In this document: in pieces, positions 15,207-20,330 of the stretch
Position numbering within the stretch: position 1 is the stretch's first letter
Layout of the letters: each line of letters opens with the position of its first letter
IMG/VR virus record: IMGVR_UViG_3300009128_000157
Location: 1-21,286 of that record
DNA length: 21,286 nt
DNA from: a virus
Reading direction: 5' to 3' (one strand)
Notes under the pieces: generated by a model
The model's database searches: none
Told to the model about the DNA's origin: nothing
Seen by the model: only the letters and a program-made list of their open reading frames with translations
Made by a program: the position numbers and the translations under genes

Positions 15207-15207
15207 G
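15189..15207 (+). repeat. junction linker 1
   Basis: GAGGAGGTGAAGCCGTGAG. This 19-base unit carries the ribosome site (GGAGGTGA), the overlapped stop/start GTGA and the last codons (E-E-V-K-P) of the upstream gene. Three close copies follow at later junctions. Confidence 0.8.
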
Positions 15208-15442
15208 CCGCGAAGAACTGCACGAGTTCGCCGCTGAGATCCGCGACCACCTCCAGCGCATCATGGACGGTGCGCAAGAGATTGAGGGCAACCTCGAAGA
15301 GGCGGAAGAGTCACGCGAGGAGGGACACCTCGGCGCAGCCGATGTGCTGGCTTTCTTCGGGGACGACTCCCTGGCCGACGTTGAGGGCGGCCTTCTCGAC
15401 TTGCGGGAGAGTCTTCGGGCCCTCGTGGAGGTGAAGCCGTGA
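15203..15442 (+). CDS. 79-residue acidic helical protein, unknown function
   Basis: Starts with GTG at 15203, overlapping the upstream stop by four bases (GTGA). Residues 1-40 form a very acidic helix (EELHEFAAEIRDHL, EIEGNLEEAEESREE) followed by GHLGAADVLAFFGDDSLADV and a second helix. It ends in LVEVKP, the junction peptide. There are no Cys residues, no signal and no membrane span. About a quarter of residues are Glu or Asp, which could mark a DNA-mimic or protein-binding small phage protein, but that is speculation. Translation depends on the embedded ribosome site in linker 1. Confidence 0.6.
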   Translation: MSREELHEFAAEIRDHLQRIMDGAQEIEGNLEEAEESREEGHLGAADVLAFFGDDSLADVEGGLLDLRESLRALVEVKP

Positions 15443-15443
15443 G
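15425..15443 (+). repeat. junction linker 2
   Basis: GTGGAGGTGAAGCCGTGAG differs from linker 1 at one base (A to T at its second position). It encodes V-E-V-K-P at the end of the 79-residue gene and starts the zinc-binding-type gene with GTG. Confidence 0.8.
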
Positions 15444-15726
15444 CGGCCCCGTTGGTCTGCTGATCCCTCACTTGCCCCACCGGGTGCCCACGGACGGGCG
15501 GACCACGTGCCTATGGCACCGCTCCTGGGAGCACTACATGAGGTGGCACGCCCCCTACAGTCGCCGCTGCGACCTGTGCGGCGGCAGGACCGGCGACCAC
15601 CGGGCCGCCCGACATGAGCTGTGCAGGCTCCGGGCGCAGAGGGGCATCCACCCCCTGCCCGTGATCGACAACGTGAGCCAGTGCTACTGTGCTGACTGCC
15701 GTGCTGCCGAGGAGGTGACGCCGTGA
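15439..15726 (+). CDS. 95-residue protein with two CxxC pairs, zinc-binding type
   Basis: Starts with GTG at 15439 in linker 2. Residues 44-47 (C-D-L-C) and 84-87 (C-A-D-C) form two CxxC knuckles about 37 residues apart, with further Cys at 24, 62 and 82 and His at 54, 59 and 71. Such spacing fits a treble-clef or zinc-ribbon fold that binds one or two zinc ions. The N-terminus has a Trp-rich segment (CLWHRSWEHYMRWH). Small zinc proteins of this kind in phage early operons often bind nucleic acid or a host enzyme. No named family was recognised. The end AAEEVTP is the junction peptide. Confidence 0.6.
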   Translation: MSGPVGLLIPHLPHRVPTDGRTTCLWHRSWEHYMRWHAPYSRRCDLCGGRTGDHRAARHELCRLRAQRGIHPLPVIDNVSQCYCADCRAAEEVTP

Positions 15727-15727
15727 G
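15709..15727 (+). repeat. junction linker 3
   Basis: GAGGAGGTGACGCCGTGAG differs from linker 1 at one base (A to C), changing the encoded end to E-E-V-T-P. The stop/start overlap GTGA is kept. Confidence 0.8.
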
Positions 15728-16028
15728 TGCCCACACCCCCGGGCCGTGGAGGGTCGTCCCTCCCATGCGGGCGTATCACGCCTGCATCCAGGCCCAGACC
15801 GCCGAGGGCAAGCTGGCGGTGGCCGACATCCCTGAATGCTTCGGGGCCGAGGACAGCAACGCCAAGCTGATCGCCGCCGCGCCTCAACTGCTGGAGGCCC
15901 TGCGAAACCTGGACGACTTCTGCCGCCTTGCCGTGGACGCTGGGCAGCTCCACCCCGACGAGGTGGAGTGGCGGCTGATCGAGTCCCGCGAGGCCCTCGC
16001 CGCCGCCCGCGAGGAGGCGAAGCCGTGA
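15723..16028 (+). CDS. conserved small phage protein (TPGPW ... LIAAAPxLLEAL type)
   Basis: A 101-residue protein with two signatures that recur together in many tailed phages: an N-terminal HTPGPW (residues 4-9) and, about 40 residues later, NAKLIAAAPQLLEAL (46-60), after an acidic turn (GAEDSN). The C-terminal third is a helix ending REEAKP, which is the junction peptide. The family is well known as a phage hypothetical; its biochemical function is not established as far as I know. The start is GTG at 15723 in linker 3, with an embedded ribosome site. Three Cys residues are present but not in a zinc pattern. Confidence 0.8.
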   Translation: MSAHTPGPWRVVPPMRAYHACIQAQTAEGKLAVADIPECFGAEDSNAKLIAAAPQLLEALRNLDDFCRLAVDAGQLHPDEVEWRLIESREALAAAREEAKP

Positions 16029-16029
16029 C
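16011..16029 (+). repeat. junction linker 4
   Basis: GAGGAGGCGAAGCCGTGAC differs from linker 1 at two bases, one of which converts the core GGAGGTGA to GGAGGCGA. It encodes E-E-A-K-P and starts the 29-residue membrane peptide with GTG. Confidence 0.75.
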
Positions 16030-16114
16030 CACCCTGGGGTGGCTTTCGATGATGCTCCTGTGTTGGGCCGTGGCGAGGTGCCTCGCCTGGTGCCTCGGGG
16101 AGGGCGAGCGATGA
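16025..16114 (+). CDS. 29-residue single-span membrane peptide
   Basis: GTG at 16025 overlaps the upstream stop in linker 4, and the stop overlaps the next ATG (ATGA), so both ends are fixed by coupling. The peptide is almost entirely hydrophobic: a Trp/Leu/Met-rich core (residues 4-24, LGWLSMMLLCWAVARCLAW) with three Cys and a short charged end GEGER. It would insert in the inner membrane with the tail inside or outside unclear. Such micropeptides in phage operons can be antiholins, host-membrane modulators or superinfection factors; none of these can be shown here. Confidence 0.6.
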   Translation: MTTLGWLSMMLLCWAVARCLAWCLGEGER

Positions 16115-16350
16115 GCGGGCCAGCCCGTGAACTCCAGGCTCTCGTTGGCAAGCAGGTTGCCATCCCCCTGAACCGCCGGAGTGGCAACGCCCACGCCTGG
16201 GGCACCGTGGTGGCGTGCCGCGAGGCGTTTGGGCGGCAGGAGATCCTCGTCGAACTTCGCCCCCCGGCTGGCTGGGGGGAGCTGTGGGTCACGAAATGGG
16301 CCCTCGTCGAGGCTCTGGCTTGCGAGGAGCCGCCTGATCCGCCACCGTAG
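16111..16350 (+). CDS. 79-residue beta-barrel-like small protein, unknown function
   Basis: Starts with ATG at 16111 (ATGA overlap; GAGGGCGAG upstream). The middle resembles an SH3-like or small beta-barrel: LVGKQVAIPLN, AWGTVVACREAFG, EILVELRPP, GELWVTKWALVEAL. The C-terminus is acidic and Pro-rich (EEPPDPPP). Strand-turn-strand spacing with a conserved Gly after the first strand is compatible with a nucleic-acid or protein-binding barrel, but no family is recognised. The gene lies four bases before the lipoprotein gene and shares its transcript. The single-copy linker pattern stops here: this gene does not end in the EEVKP peptide. Confidence 0.55.
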   Translation: MSGPARELQALVGKQVAIPLNRRSGNAHAWGTVVACREAFGRQEILVELRPPAGWGELWVTKWALVEALACEEPPDPPP

Positions 16351-16354
16351 GGAC

Positions 16355-16753
16355 ATGAAACCCACCCAGAGATTGATTATGGGGCTCGCGGCGCTCGGCG
16401 TTGCGGGCCTTTCTTCATGCGTGACGAGTGGCGACCTGGAGAGGCTCGAAGCGGCCCACAGGGACTACCAGGAGGCGCAGAGCGCGGCCCTGGAGGAGCT
16501 GCGCGAGGAGGCCATTAGTGCCGACGAGTACGAGGAGCGCACCGAGACTGCCTTCGACAACCTCAAGGAGGAGTTAGGCGAGACCATCGACACGGTGGAG
16601 GCCCGCACCGAGGCGGCGCTCACCGCTGGCACGTCGACGGGCTCCCCGCTCCTCGACATGGGGCTCACGGCGCTGACGGGCGCGATGGCCGGGGCCCTGG
16701 GACTCAACGCCCATCGCAACCGACGCCGGAAGGACCGGGGGGAGACCGTCTGA
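16355..16753 (+). CDS. u-spanin candidate (lipoprotein with C-terminal membrane anchor)
   Basis: A 132-residue protein, close to the length of phage T1 u-spanin gp11. Residues 1-22 are a lipoprotein signal: basic start, hydrophobic core, lipobox L-S-S-C with Cys22. Residues 27-88 are an acidic coiled coil (LERLEAAHRDYQEAQSAAL and following). Residues 99-117 (LLDMGLTALTGAMAGALGL) form a membrane span, followed by RNRRRKDR. An outer-membrane lipid anchor linked through a periplasmic coil to an inner-membrane anchor is the u-spanin plan for fusing the two membranes in the last lysis step. The ATG follows TAGGGAC. A holin-like gene lies further along the operon, but no endolysin was found. Confidence 0.65.
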   Translation: MKPTQRLIMGLAALGVAGLSSCVTSGDLERLEAAHRDYQEAQSAALEELREEAISADEYEERTETAFDNLKEELGETIDTVEARTEAALTAGTSTGSPLLDMGLTALTGAMAGALGLNAHRNRRRKDRGETV

Positions 16754-16833
16754 TGCCCAAGAAGAAGTGCAAAGGCAAAGGCAAAGGCAAGGGCAAGGGC
16801 AGCAAGGGATACCGAGGCCAACGCGAGACATGA
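16753..16833 (+). CDS. 26-residue Lys-Gly micropeptide
   Basis: ATG at 16753 overlaps the upstream stop (TGATG), with GGGGGGAG eight bases upstream; its stop overlaps the next ATG (ATGA). The peptide starts MPKKKC, continues with five K-G pairs, then SKGYRGQRET. Eleven of 26 residues are Lys or Arg. Coupling at both ends and a strong ribosome site make translation likely. No fold is expected. A role in binding nucleic acid, lipid A or other polyanions is conceivable from charge alone. The hexamer repeat could also expand or contract by slippage. Confidence 0.6.
   Translation: MPKKKCKGKGKGKGKGSKGYRGQRET
16771..16800 (+). repeat. five tandem AARGGC hexamers
   Basis: Three AAAGGC units followed by two AAGGGC units encode (Lys-Gly)5 in the micropeptide gene. 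The synonymous change from AAA to AAG between units suggests the repeat is held at protein level. Confidence 0.85.
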
Positions 16834-17615
16834 AGGAGTTGACCGTCGTCGCCGCGAGTGTGCTGCTGATCTGCGTGGCCCTTGCGGCGCCCCGTCCGGG
16901 GGCCCGTGGGCGGCAGGCCGATGCGTCCCTGGAGTTCAGCGGGCGGGCCCCGGCTACTGGGGTGCTACCTGTTCAGGCCGCCGTGCCGCTGCCCATGCAG
17001 GAGCACTACCTGGGAACCCTCCGGGTGCCCGAACTGCCCGCTGGGGCTGGGGAGCCGCACTACCTGGAGATCGAGCAGACCTGGAGCTTCGACCTGACCA
17101 TCGCGGCGCAAAATCAGACTGGCGAGACCTACTACGGGTGGGAGAGAAATGGATGCGACGACCCGTGGGGGGCTGCGTTCCAGGTCTGGCTGTACGGCTT
17201 CAGGGGCGACCGCCCGGAGGACGCCTTCCTCTGGCAGGGCCATGGGATGCCTTGTGTGATCGGTGGGGCAATCGTGAATGACTTTCCCACCCTGCTTCCG
17301 GCCCCCCAGGCCGAGTGGCTCGAGGACGTGACCGTGGCCTCCGTGTTGGCCTCGGGGCTCGCCAACGGCAGCTCGGCGCACGTCGGGGGCACGCAGGCGC
17401 CCTGGGCCGAGTACAACCCCCACAGCGTCCTCTACGCTGATTGGTACGGCCTCGAGCCCGGCGACTTGGTACACGTCGCCGCCTTTACCCGATGGGATAG
17501 CGGAACCCAGGGCGGGTTTGAGGGCCCGGGATACCCCACCGCGAAAGGCCACAAGGCGGCCTACGAACTGGAAGCCACGTTGAGCTTGCAAGCAACGTGG
17601 AGGATCGCGGAATAA
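16830..17615 (+). CDS. secreted protein of unknown function
   Basis: A 261-residue protein starting at the ATG at 16830 (ATGA overlap). Residues 1-20 form a signal peptide: one Lys, a Val/Leu/Ile-rich core (VVAASVLLICVALAA), likely cut near residue 20. The mature part is acidic, Gly/Trp/Tyr-rich and beta-like, with THYLEIEQTWSF-type and LTIAAQNQTGETYYGW blocks and a Cys at 109 (NGCDDPWG) and one near 143 (GMPC) that could pair in the periplasm. The C-terminus repeats the strand pattern ELEATLSLQATWRI. It lies between u-spanin and holin-like genes; I infer export during infection. It could be a periplasmic effector or a virion protein. No enzyme motif was found. Confidence 0.55.
   Translation: MKELTVVAASVLLICVALAAPRPGARGRQADASLEFSGRAPATGVLPVQAAVPLPMQEHYLGTLRVPELPAGAGEPHYLEIEQTWSFDLTIAAQNQTGETYYGWERNGCDDPWGAAFQVWLYGFRGDRPEDAFLWQGHGMPCVIGGAIVNDFPTLLPAPQAEWLEDVTVASVLASGLANGSSAHVGGTQAPWAEYNPHSVLYADWYGLEPGDLVHVAAFTRWDSGTQGGFEGPGYPTAKGHKAAYELEATLSLQATWRIAE
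17575..17600 (+). promoter_or_regulatory. long inverted repeat near the end of the secreted-protein gene
   Basis: CCACGTTG and CAACGTGG form a perfect 8-bp stem around a 10-base loop (AGCTTGCAAG) whose CTTGCAAG core is itself a palindrome. It lies inside codons near the C-terminus of the secreted protein and ends 26 bases before the next ATG. It could be an RNA structure that controls the holin-like gene, or a dimer-forming DNA site. Confidence 0.45.
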
Positions 17616-17626
17616 CGGACAGGCCG

Positions 17627-17986
17627 ATGACCGAACGCGAGCACGCCGAACTGGTTGAGATTCGCGGATTGGTCGAGGCCATGCGGGCCGCCCAGCAGGC
17701 GGCTCAAGCCAGGGCGGATTCTCCATCGTCGAGGGCGTGGGATGTGGCCACAAAGGCCCTCGTCCCCATCACCCTAGCGGTCGTCGCCTGGGGCATCACC
17801 CTGGACCGGCAGGTAAACAGCAACACCTCGGGCATCGAGGCGGCACACCGAGACGTTGGGCGACTGGACAAGGCCCTCGAGGCCCTGCCTCCAAAGTGGC
17901 TCCGCGATGTGGTGATACGCCTGGAGAGCCAGAATGCAGCGATACTGCAACGCCTCGCCACGCTGGAGGCCAGGTTGGGGCAGTAA
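17627..17986 (+). CDS. holin-like single-span coiled-coil membrane protein
   Basis: A 119-residue protein starting at the ATG at 17627 with GGACAGG upstream; an in-frame earlier ATG at 17597 lies inside the preceding gene. Residues 1-30 are an amphipathic helix rich in Glu/Ala/Gln, residues 43-58 (KALVPITLAVVAWGITL) a membrane span, and residues 65-118 a coiled coil ending LQRLATLEARLGQ. N-terminal coil, one span and C-terminal coil occur in several marine phage holin-like proteins, but the same layout fits an inner-membrane spanin. Placement after a u-spanin candidate favours a lysis role, with moderate certainty. It is the last gene of the operon. Confidence 0.5.
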   Translation: MTEREHAELVEIRGLVEAMRAAQQAAQARADSPSSRAWDVATKALVPITLAVVAWGITLDRQVNSNTSGIEAAHRDVGRLDKALEALPPKWLRDVVIRLESQNAAILQRLATLEARLGQ

Positions 17987-18005
17987 GGCGTGGCCGACCC
18001 AGGTG

Positions 18006-18383
18006 TTATGTCTCGGGAAGGGCCCCTCTGTCTGCTCCGGCACCAGGGGGGCCCGCTTCTGTCTCTCGTAGCTCGAGAGCCCGGCGTATCCAGTCCAAGG
18101 CCTGATGGCTGCGGATGTGCGGCTCCGCGACCTCGAGGATGATCCAGCCGAGGAGCTGGGCCTCGGCGGCCTTCTCGCGGTCGTCACAAAAGCCCTTGCC
18201 CCTGTTGTGGTGGCCCTGGACGAAGACCCCACCATGCACCTCCACGGCGACCAGGAGAGCGGGCCAGGCGAAATCGAATCGCCAGCGCCGGGTCGGATGA
18301 AAACGGTGCTCCTTGGCGAACCTGGGGATGTCCCGAGACTCGGTGAGTTGGTATTCGAGGCGCTCGGCGGGAGGGAGCTTCAC
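18006..18383 (-). CDS. PD-(D/E)XK-type nuclease, phage family
   Basis: A 125-residue protein starting with GTG at 18383 in a four-base overlap with the upstream stop (GTGA). The core pattern RRWRFDFAWPALLVAVEVHG (residues 32-51), then GHHNRGKGFCDDREKAAEAQ and LLGWIILEV, matches a widespread phage nuclease family related to Vsr/DUF559-type PD-(D/E)XK folds. Asp37 and Glu48 are the likely metal ligands; His58/His59 and Lys71 are also conserved-looking. Family members often read EVEGG where this one has EVHGG. I infer DNA nicking or repair during replication or recombination. It ends the minus-strand operon, 19 bases from the convergent plus-strand gene. Confidence 0.75.
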   Translation of the reverse strand: MKLPPAERLEYQLTESRDIPRFAKEHRFHPTRRWRFDFAWPALLVAVEVHGGVFVQGHHNRGKGFCDDREKAAEAQLLGWIILEVAEPHIRSHQALDWIRRALELRETEAGPPGAGADRGALPET

Positions 18384-18811
18384 GGCGCCAGCTCGTCGCG
18401 CACTCGCCGCGTGCGGAAGAACCCCGCGTGTTGGGGGTTTTCGTGCATCCAGAGGCGAGCGTAGTAGGCCCGATGGTTGTTGTTCAGCTTGATCGGGTCG
18501 CCCACGGTCTCGACGAGGGTGTACCAGCGCATCCTCTCCCAGATCATCGCAACGCCGAAGTATGGGCGGCCAGAGTCCACGGCCTCCCGGGCAAAACGGT
18601 TGAAGAGTCGATAGACGGCAGGGTTCTGCCTGTGGAACACCCTGAACGCTTTGACGAGGTCCTGGTCGTCGTCCTCGTCGAAGATGCTAGAGGGCTGCTC
18701 GCGTGGGCCGCCGATCTCGGAGATAACGTCGTGCATCACTCGCTTGGCGAAGAGGCTTCCGTTGTCGTCGCTGCTGATGCGTTGCGGGGCATCCAAGGGG
18801 TCGTAGCTCAT
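18380..18811 (-). CDS. conserved phage protein (NP.VY.LF.RFA / NNN..YYARL type)
   Basis: A 143-residue protein. The C-terminal 85 residues match a common phage hypothetical: FRVFHRQNPAVYRLFNRFA, then GRPYFGVAMIWERMRW, then a VETVGDPIKLNNNHRAYYAR block and HAGFFRTRRV. The N-terminal third is Asp/Ser-rich and carries EDDDQDLVKAF. Homologs are found near phage replication or recombination genes and look like winged-helix-type proteins, but the function is not established to my knowledge. The ATG at 18811 is 20 bases after the HNH stop; no clear ribosome site. Longer in-frame starts would lie inside the HNH gene. Confidence 0.75.
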   Translation of the reverse strand: MSYDPLDAPQRISSDDNGSLFAKRVMHDVISEIGGPREQPSSIFDEDDDQDLVKAFRVFHRQNPAVYRLFNRFAREAVDSGRPYFGVAMIWERMRWYTLVETVGDPIKLNNNHRAYYARLWMHENPQHAGFFRTRRVRDELAP

Positions 18812-18830
18812 GGTCGTGTGTGGAGTTTGG

Positions 18831-19124
18831 CTAGAGAGAAATCCATTCTCGCCAATCATCGACGGAATGGTCATGAATTCGGCTGTGGCAAAGGAAACAC
18901 AGCCAGGCGCGGTTGTCCGTGGTGTGGCGGCCCCCCCTAGAGCGAGGCCGCCGGTGGTGGGCATGGACGCGACGGCGCCGGAGACATCTCTCGCACCTCT
19001 CGGGCGGGTCGGCCCGGAACGCCTGGAGCTCGTCGGCCTCCCGAAGTGCTCGAGCGCCGACCTTGCGGAGGTAGGTCGCTCGCTTTCGCATGGGGGAGCG
19101 GCGCAGGGGCTTGGTGGGCTTCAC
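18831..19124 (-). CDS. HNH endonuclease
   Basis: A 97-residue protein with GTG start at 19124, directly after the methyltransferase stop (TGAGTG) and after GGGGGGCGG. The N-terminus is very basic (residues 1-27). A zinc pair C44-E-R-C47 leads into HAHH (54-57), the Gly-rich RSRGG turn, Asn71, and C76-F-L-C79-H80, with a final His84. This is a complete ββα-metal HNH motif with a Cys4-type zinc knuckle. Small phage HNH proteins nick DNA in packaging, replication or homing. The downstream position after a methyltransferase gene hints at a linked modification and cutting function, but no restriction activity is shown. Confidence 0.85.
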   Translation of the reverse strand: MKPTKPLRRSPMRKRATYLRKVGARALREADELQAFRADPPERCERCLRRRRVHAHHRRPRSRGGRHTTDNRAWLCFLCHSRIHDHSVDDWREWISL

Positions 19125-19922
19125 TCACCGCCCCCCTGCCCGCTGGATGAGGAGGCGCAGCGCAGCCTCGGCCTGAGCGGGGACGACGGCGTTTCCGAGA
19201 CAGCGGAGCCGGTCGGTGCGGAACTCCATCGCGGCGGAAAGTTCATCAGCCACTCCACGAAGGCGGGGTTCAAGCGCCGGCCAGCACCACTCGGGGACGC
19301 CGCTCCAGTCGGCGGAAGGTCCCGGGGGCCAAGTGTCGAGTCCGACTCCGTCCGAGAAGGTCTTGGCCAAGTCGACGCCACCTCCCCGATGTTCCCCGTG
19401 GGCCAACACGAACACCCGCTCTCGGCGGTGGGGAGCTCCGACCTCGGACGCTCGTACACACGACCATTCCGCATCGAACCCGAGGTCGGCCAGTCCTCCC
19501 AGGAGTCGTCCAAGCCCATCCCCGGCAACGAAGCCTCGGACGTTTTCCACGAAGACGAGCCCGGGTCCCACTTCGCCAACCACCCGAAGGAACTCGTCGA
19601 TGAGGTCGCGTTCGTCTTCGCCGCGCTTCTGCTTTCCGGCGACCGAGTGCGGCTGGCACGGGATGCCTCCAGCGACGATGTCCACCAGGCCACGAAACGG
19701 CCCTCCATCGAAGGCGGACAGATCATCGAGAACAGGCGCGCAGCCCAGGGCCTCGTCTTCCATCCTCGCCAGGAGGACGGCTCGGCCCTCTTGGGCGTAG
19801 GCGTCCCGCTCGACGTAGCCCACAGGGCGGGCTCCGAGGACGCGCTCGAGGGCGAGGTCCAGGCCCCCGATTCCTGAGCACACCGAGAGGAGAGTTGGCC
19901 GGGGATCAGAATGCTCACTCAC
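19125..19922 (-). CDS. DNA C5-cytosine methyltransferase
   Basis: A 265-residue enzyme using S-adenosylmethionine to methylate cytosine at C5. Motif I is LLSVCSGIGGLDLA (11-24), motif IV GGIPCQPHS with catalytic Cys89, motif VI VFVENV (123-128), motif VIII PHRRERVFVL (164-173) and motif X CLGNAVVP (241-248). The target-recognition region between about 175 and 235 is short, as in compact phage enzymes. GTG at 19922 is chosen: an upstream purine run and an eight-base overlap with the previous gene fit, and it places motif I near residue 11; longer starts are less likely. The likely role is protecting phage DNA from host restriction. Confidence 0.9.
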   Translation of the reverse strand: MSEHSDPRPTLLSVCSGIGGLDLALERVLGARPVGYVERDAYAQEGRAVLLARMEDEALGCAPVLDDLSAFDGGPFRGLVDIVAGGIPCQPHSVAGKQKRGEDERDLIDEFLRVVGEVGPGLVFVENVRGFVAGDGLGRLLGGLADLGFDAEWSCVRASEVGAPHRRERVFVLAHGEHRGGGVDLAKTFSDGVGLDTWPPGPSADWSGVPEWCWPALEPRLRGVADELSAAMEFRTDRLRCLGNAVVPAQAEAALRLLIQRAGGR

Positions 19923-20325
19923 CGCCCTCCCCCTCCGGGGGCTCGGGGGCCTCGTCAGCCACGCGGTCAAGAGGCGGTTCGTCGAGCATCTCAACCATCC
20001 TCTCACGCAGCGACTGCGCCGCGATAGCCATCTCGTCTAGCTGTGAGGCTACCCCGGCGATGTCGATGTTATCTGTAGGGGTGCAGCGCATCAGGGCAAG
20101 TCCTTGAGCTGCGCCTTGAAGAGCGGCAAGATCACCCGAAGCACAGAGCAGGCGTTGGCGAAGGCGTTTCAGAGCGTTGCCCCCTTGCGATCCCGGCCCA
20201 GCTTCATCGAGCCCATCCATCACCTCCAGGGCACACTCAGCCATGCGGATCACCGATGGCCGCGAGGCGCACTCTCGAATCGAGGTCAAGCAGGCCAGCA
20301 CTTCATGCCGCTGCATGTCGGTCAT
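19915..20325 (-). CDS. 136-residue helical protein, unknown function
   Basis: Starts at the ATG at 20325, a few bases after the upstream stop, with GGAGATG further up; a longer in-frame reading to 20553 would overlap the neighbour and shows the low-complexity composition of a shadow. The sequence is mainly helical with Leu/Ala/Arg spacing (residues 3-35 and 55-85) and a final acidic, Pro-rich tail (PPLDRVADEAPEPPEGEGGE). Four Cys residues are scattered. No known motif is recognised. It lies between the PGVYLYR-type protein and the methyltransferase and is probably co-translated with both. A small accessory replication protein is possible from context only. Confidence 0.5.
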   Translation of the reverse strand: MTDMQRHEVLACLTSIRECASRPSVIRMAECALEVMDGLDEAGPGSQGGNALKRLRQRLLCASGDLAALQGAAQGLALMRCTPTDNIDIAGVASQLDEMAIAAQSLRERMVEMLDEPPLDRVADEAPEPPEGEGGE

Positions 20326-20330
20326 CTGTC

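Noticed and set aside
15189-16029. The four linkers as a CRISPR array
   Set aside because: The units are 19 bases, spaced 236-302 bases apart with coding frames between, and lie exactly at stop/start overlaps.
16830-17615. The secreted protein as the endolysin
   Set aside because: I see no lysozyme, amidase, transglycosylase or peptidase catalytic pattern in the mature part.
18810-19877. A 355-residue plus-strand open frame opposite the HNH and methyltransferase genes
   Set aside because: The opposite strand carries complete methyltransferase and HNH motifs; this frame has none and is a shadow.
18831-19922. A classic restriction-modification system
   Set aside because: No specificity or recognisable restriction subunit is present. 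A small HNH next to a methyltransferase is common in phages, so I kept only the weaker idea as a low-certainty finding.
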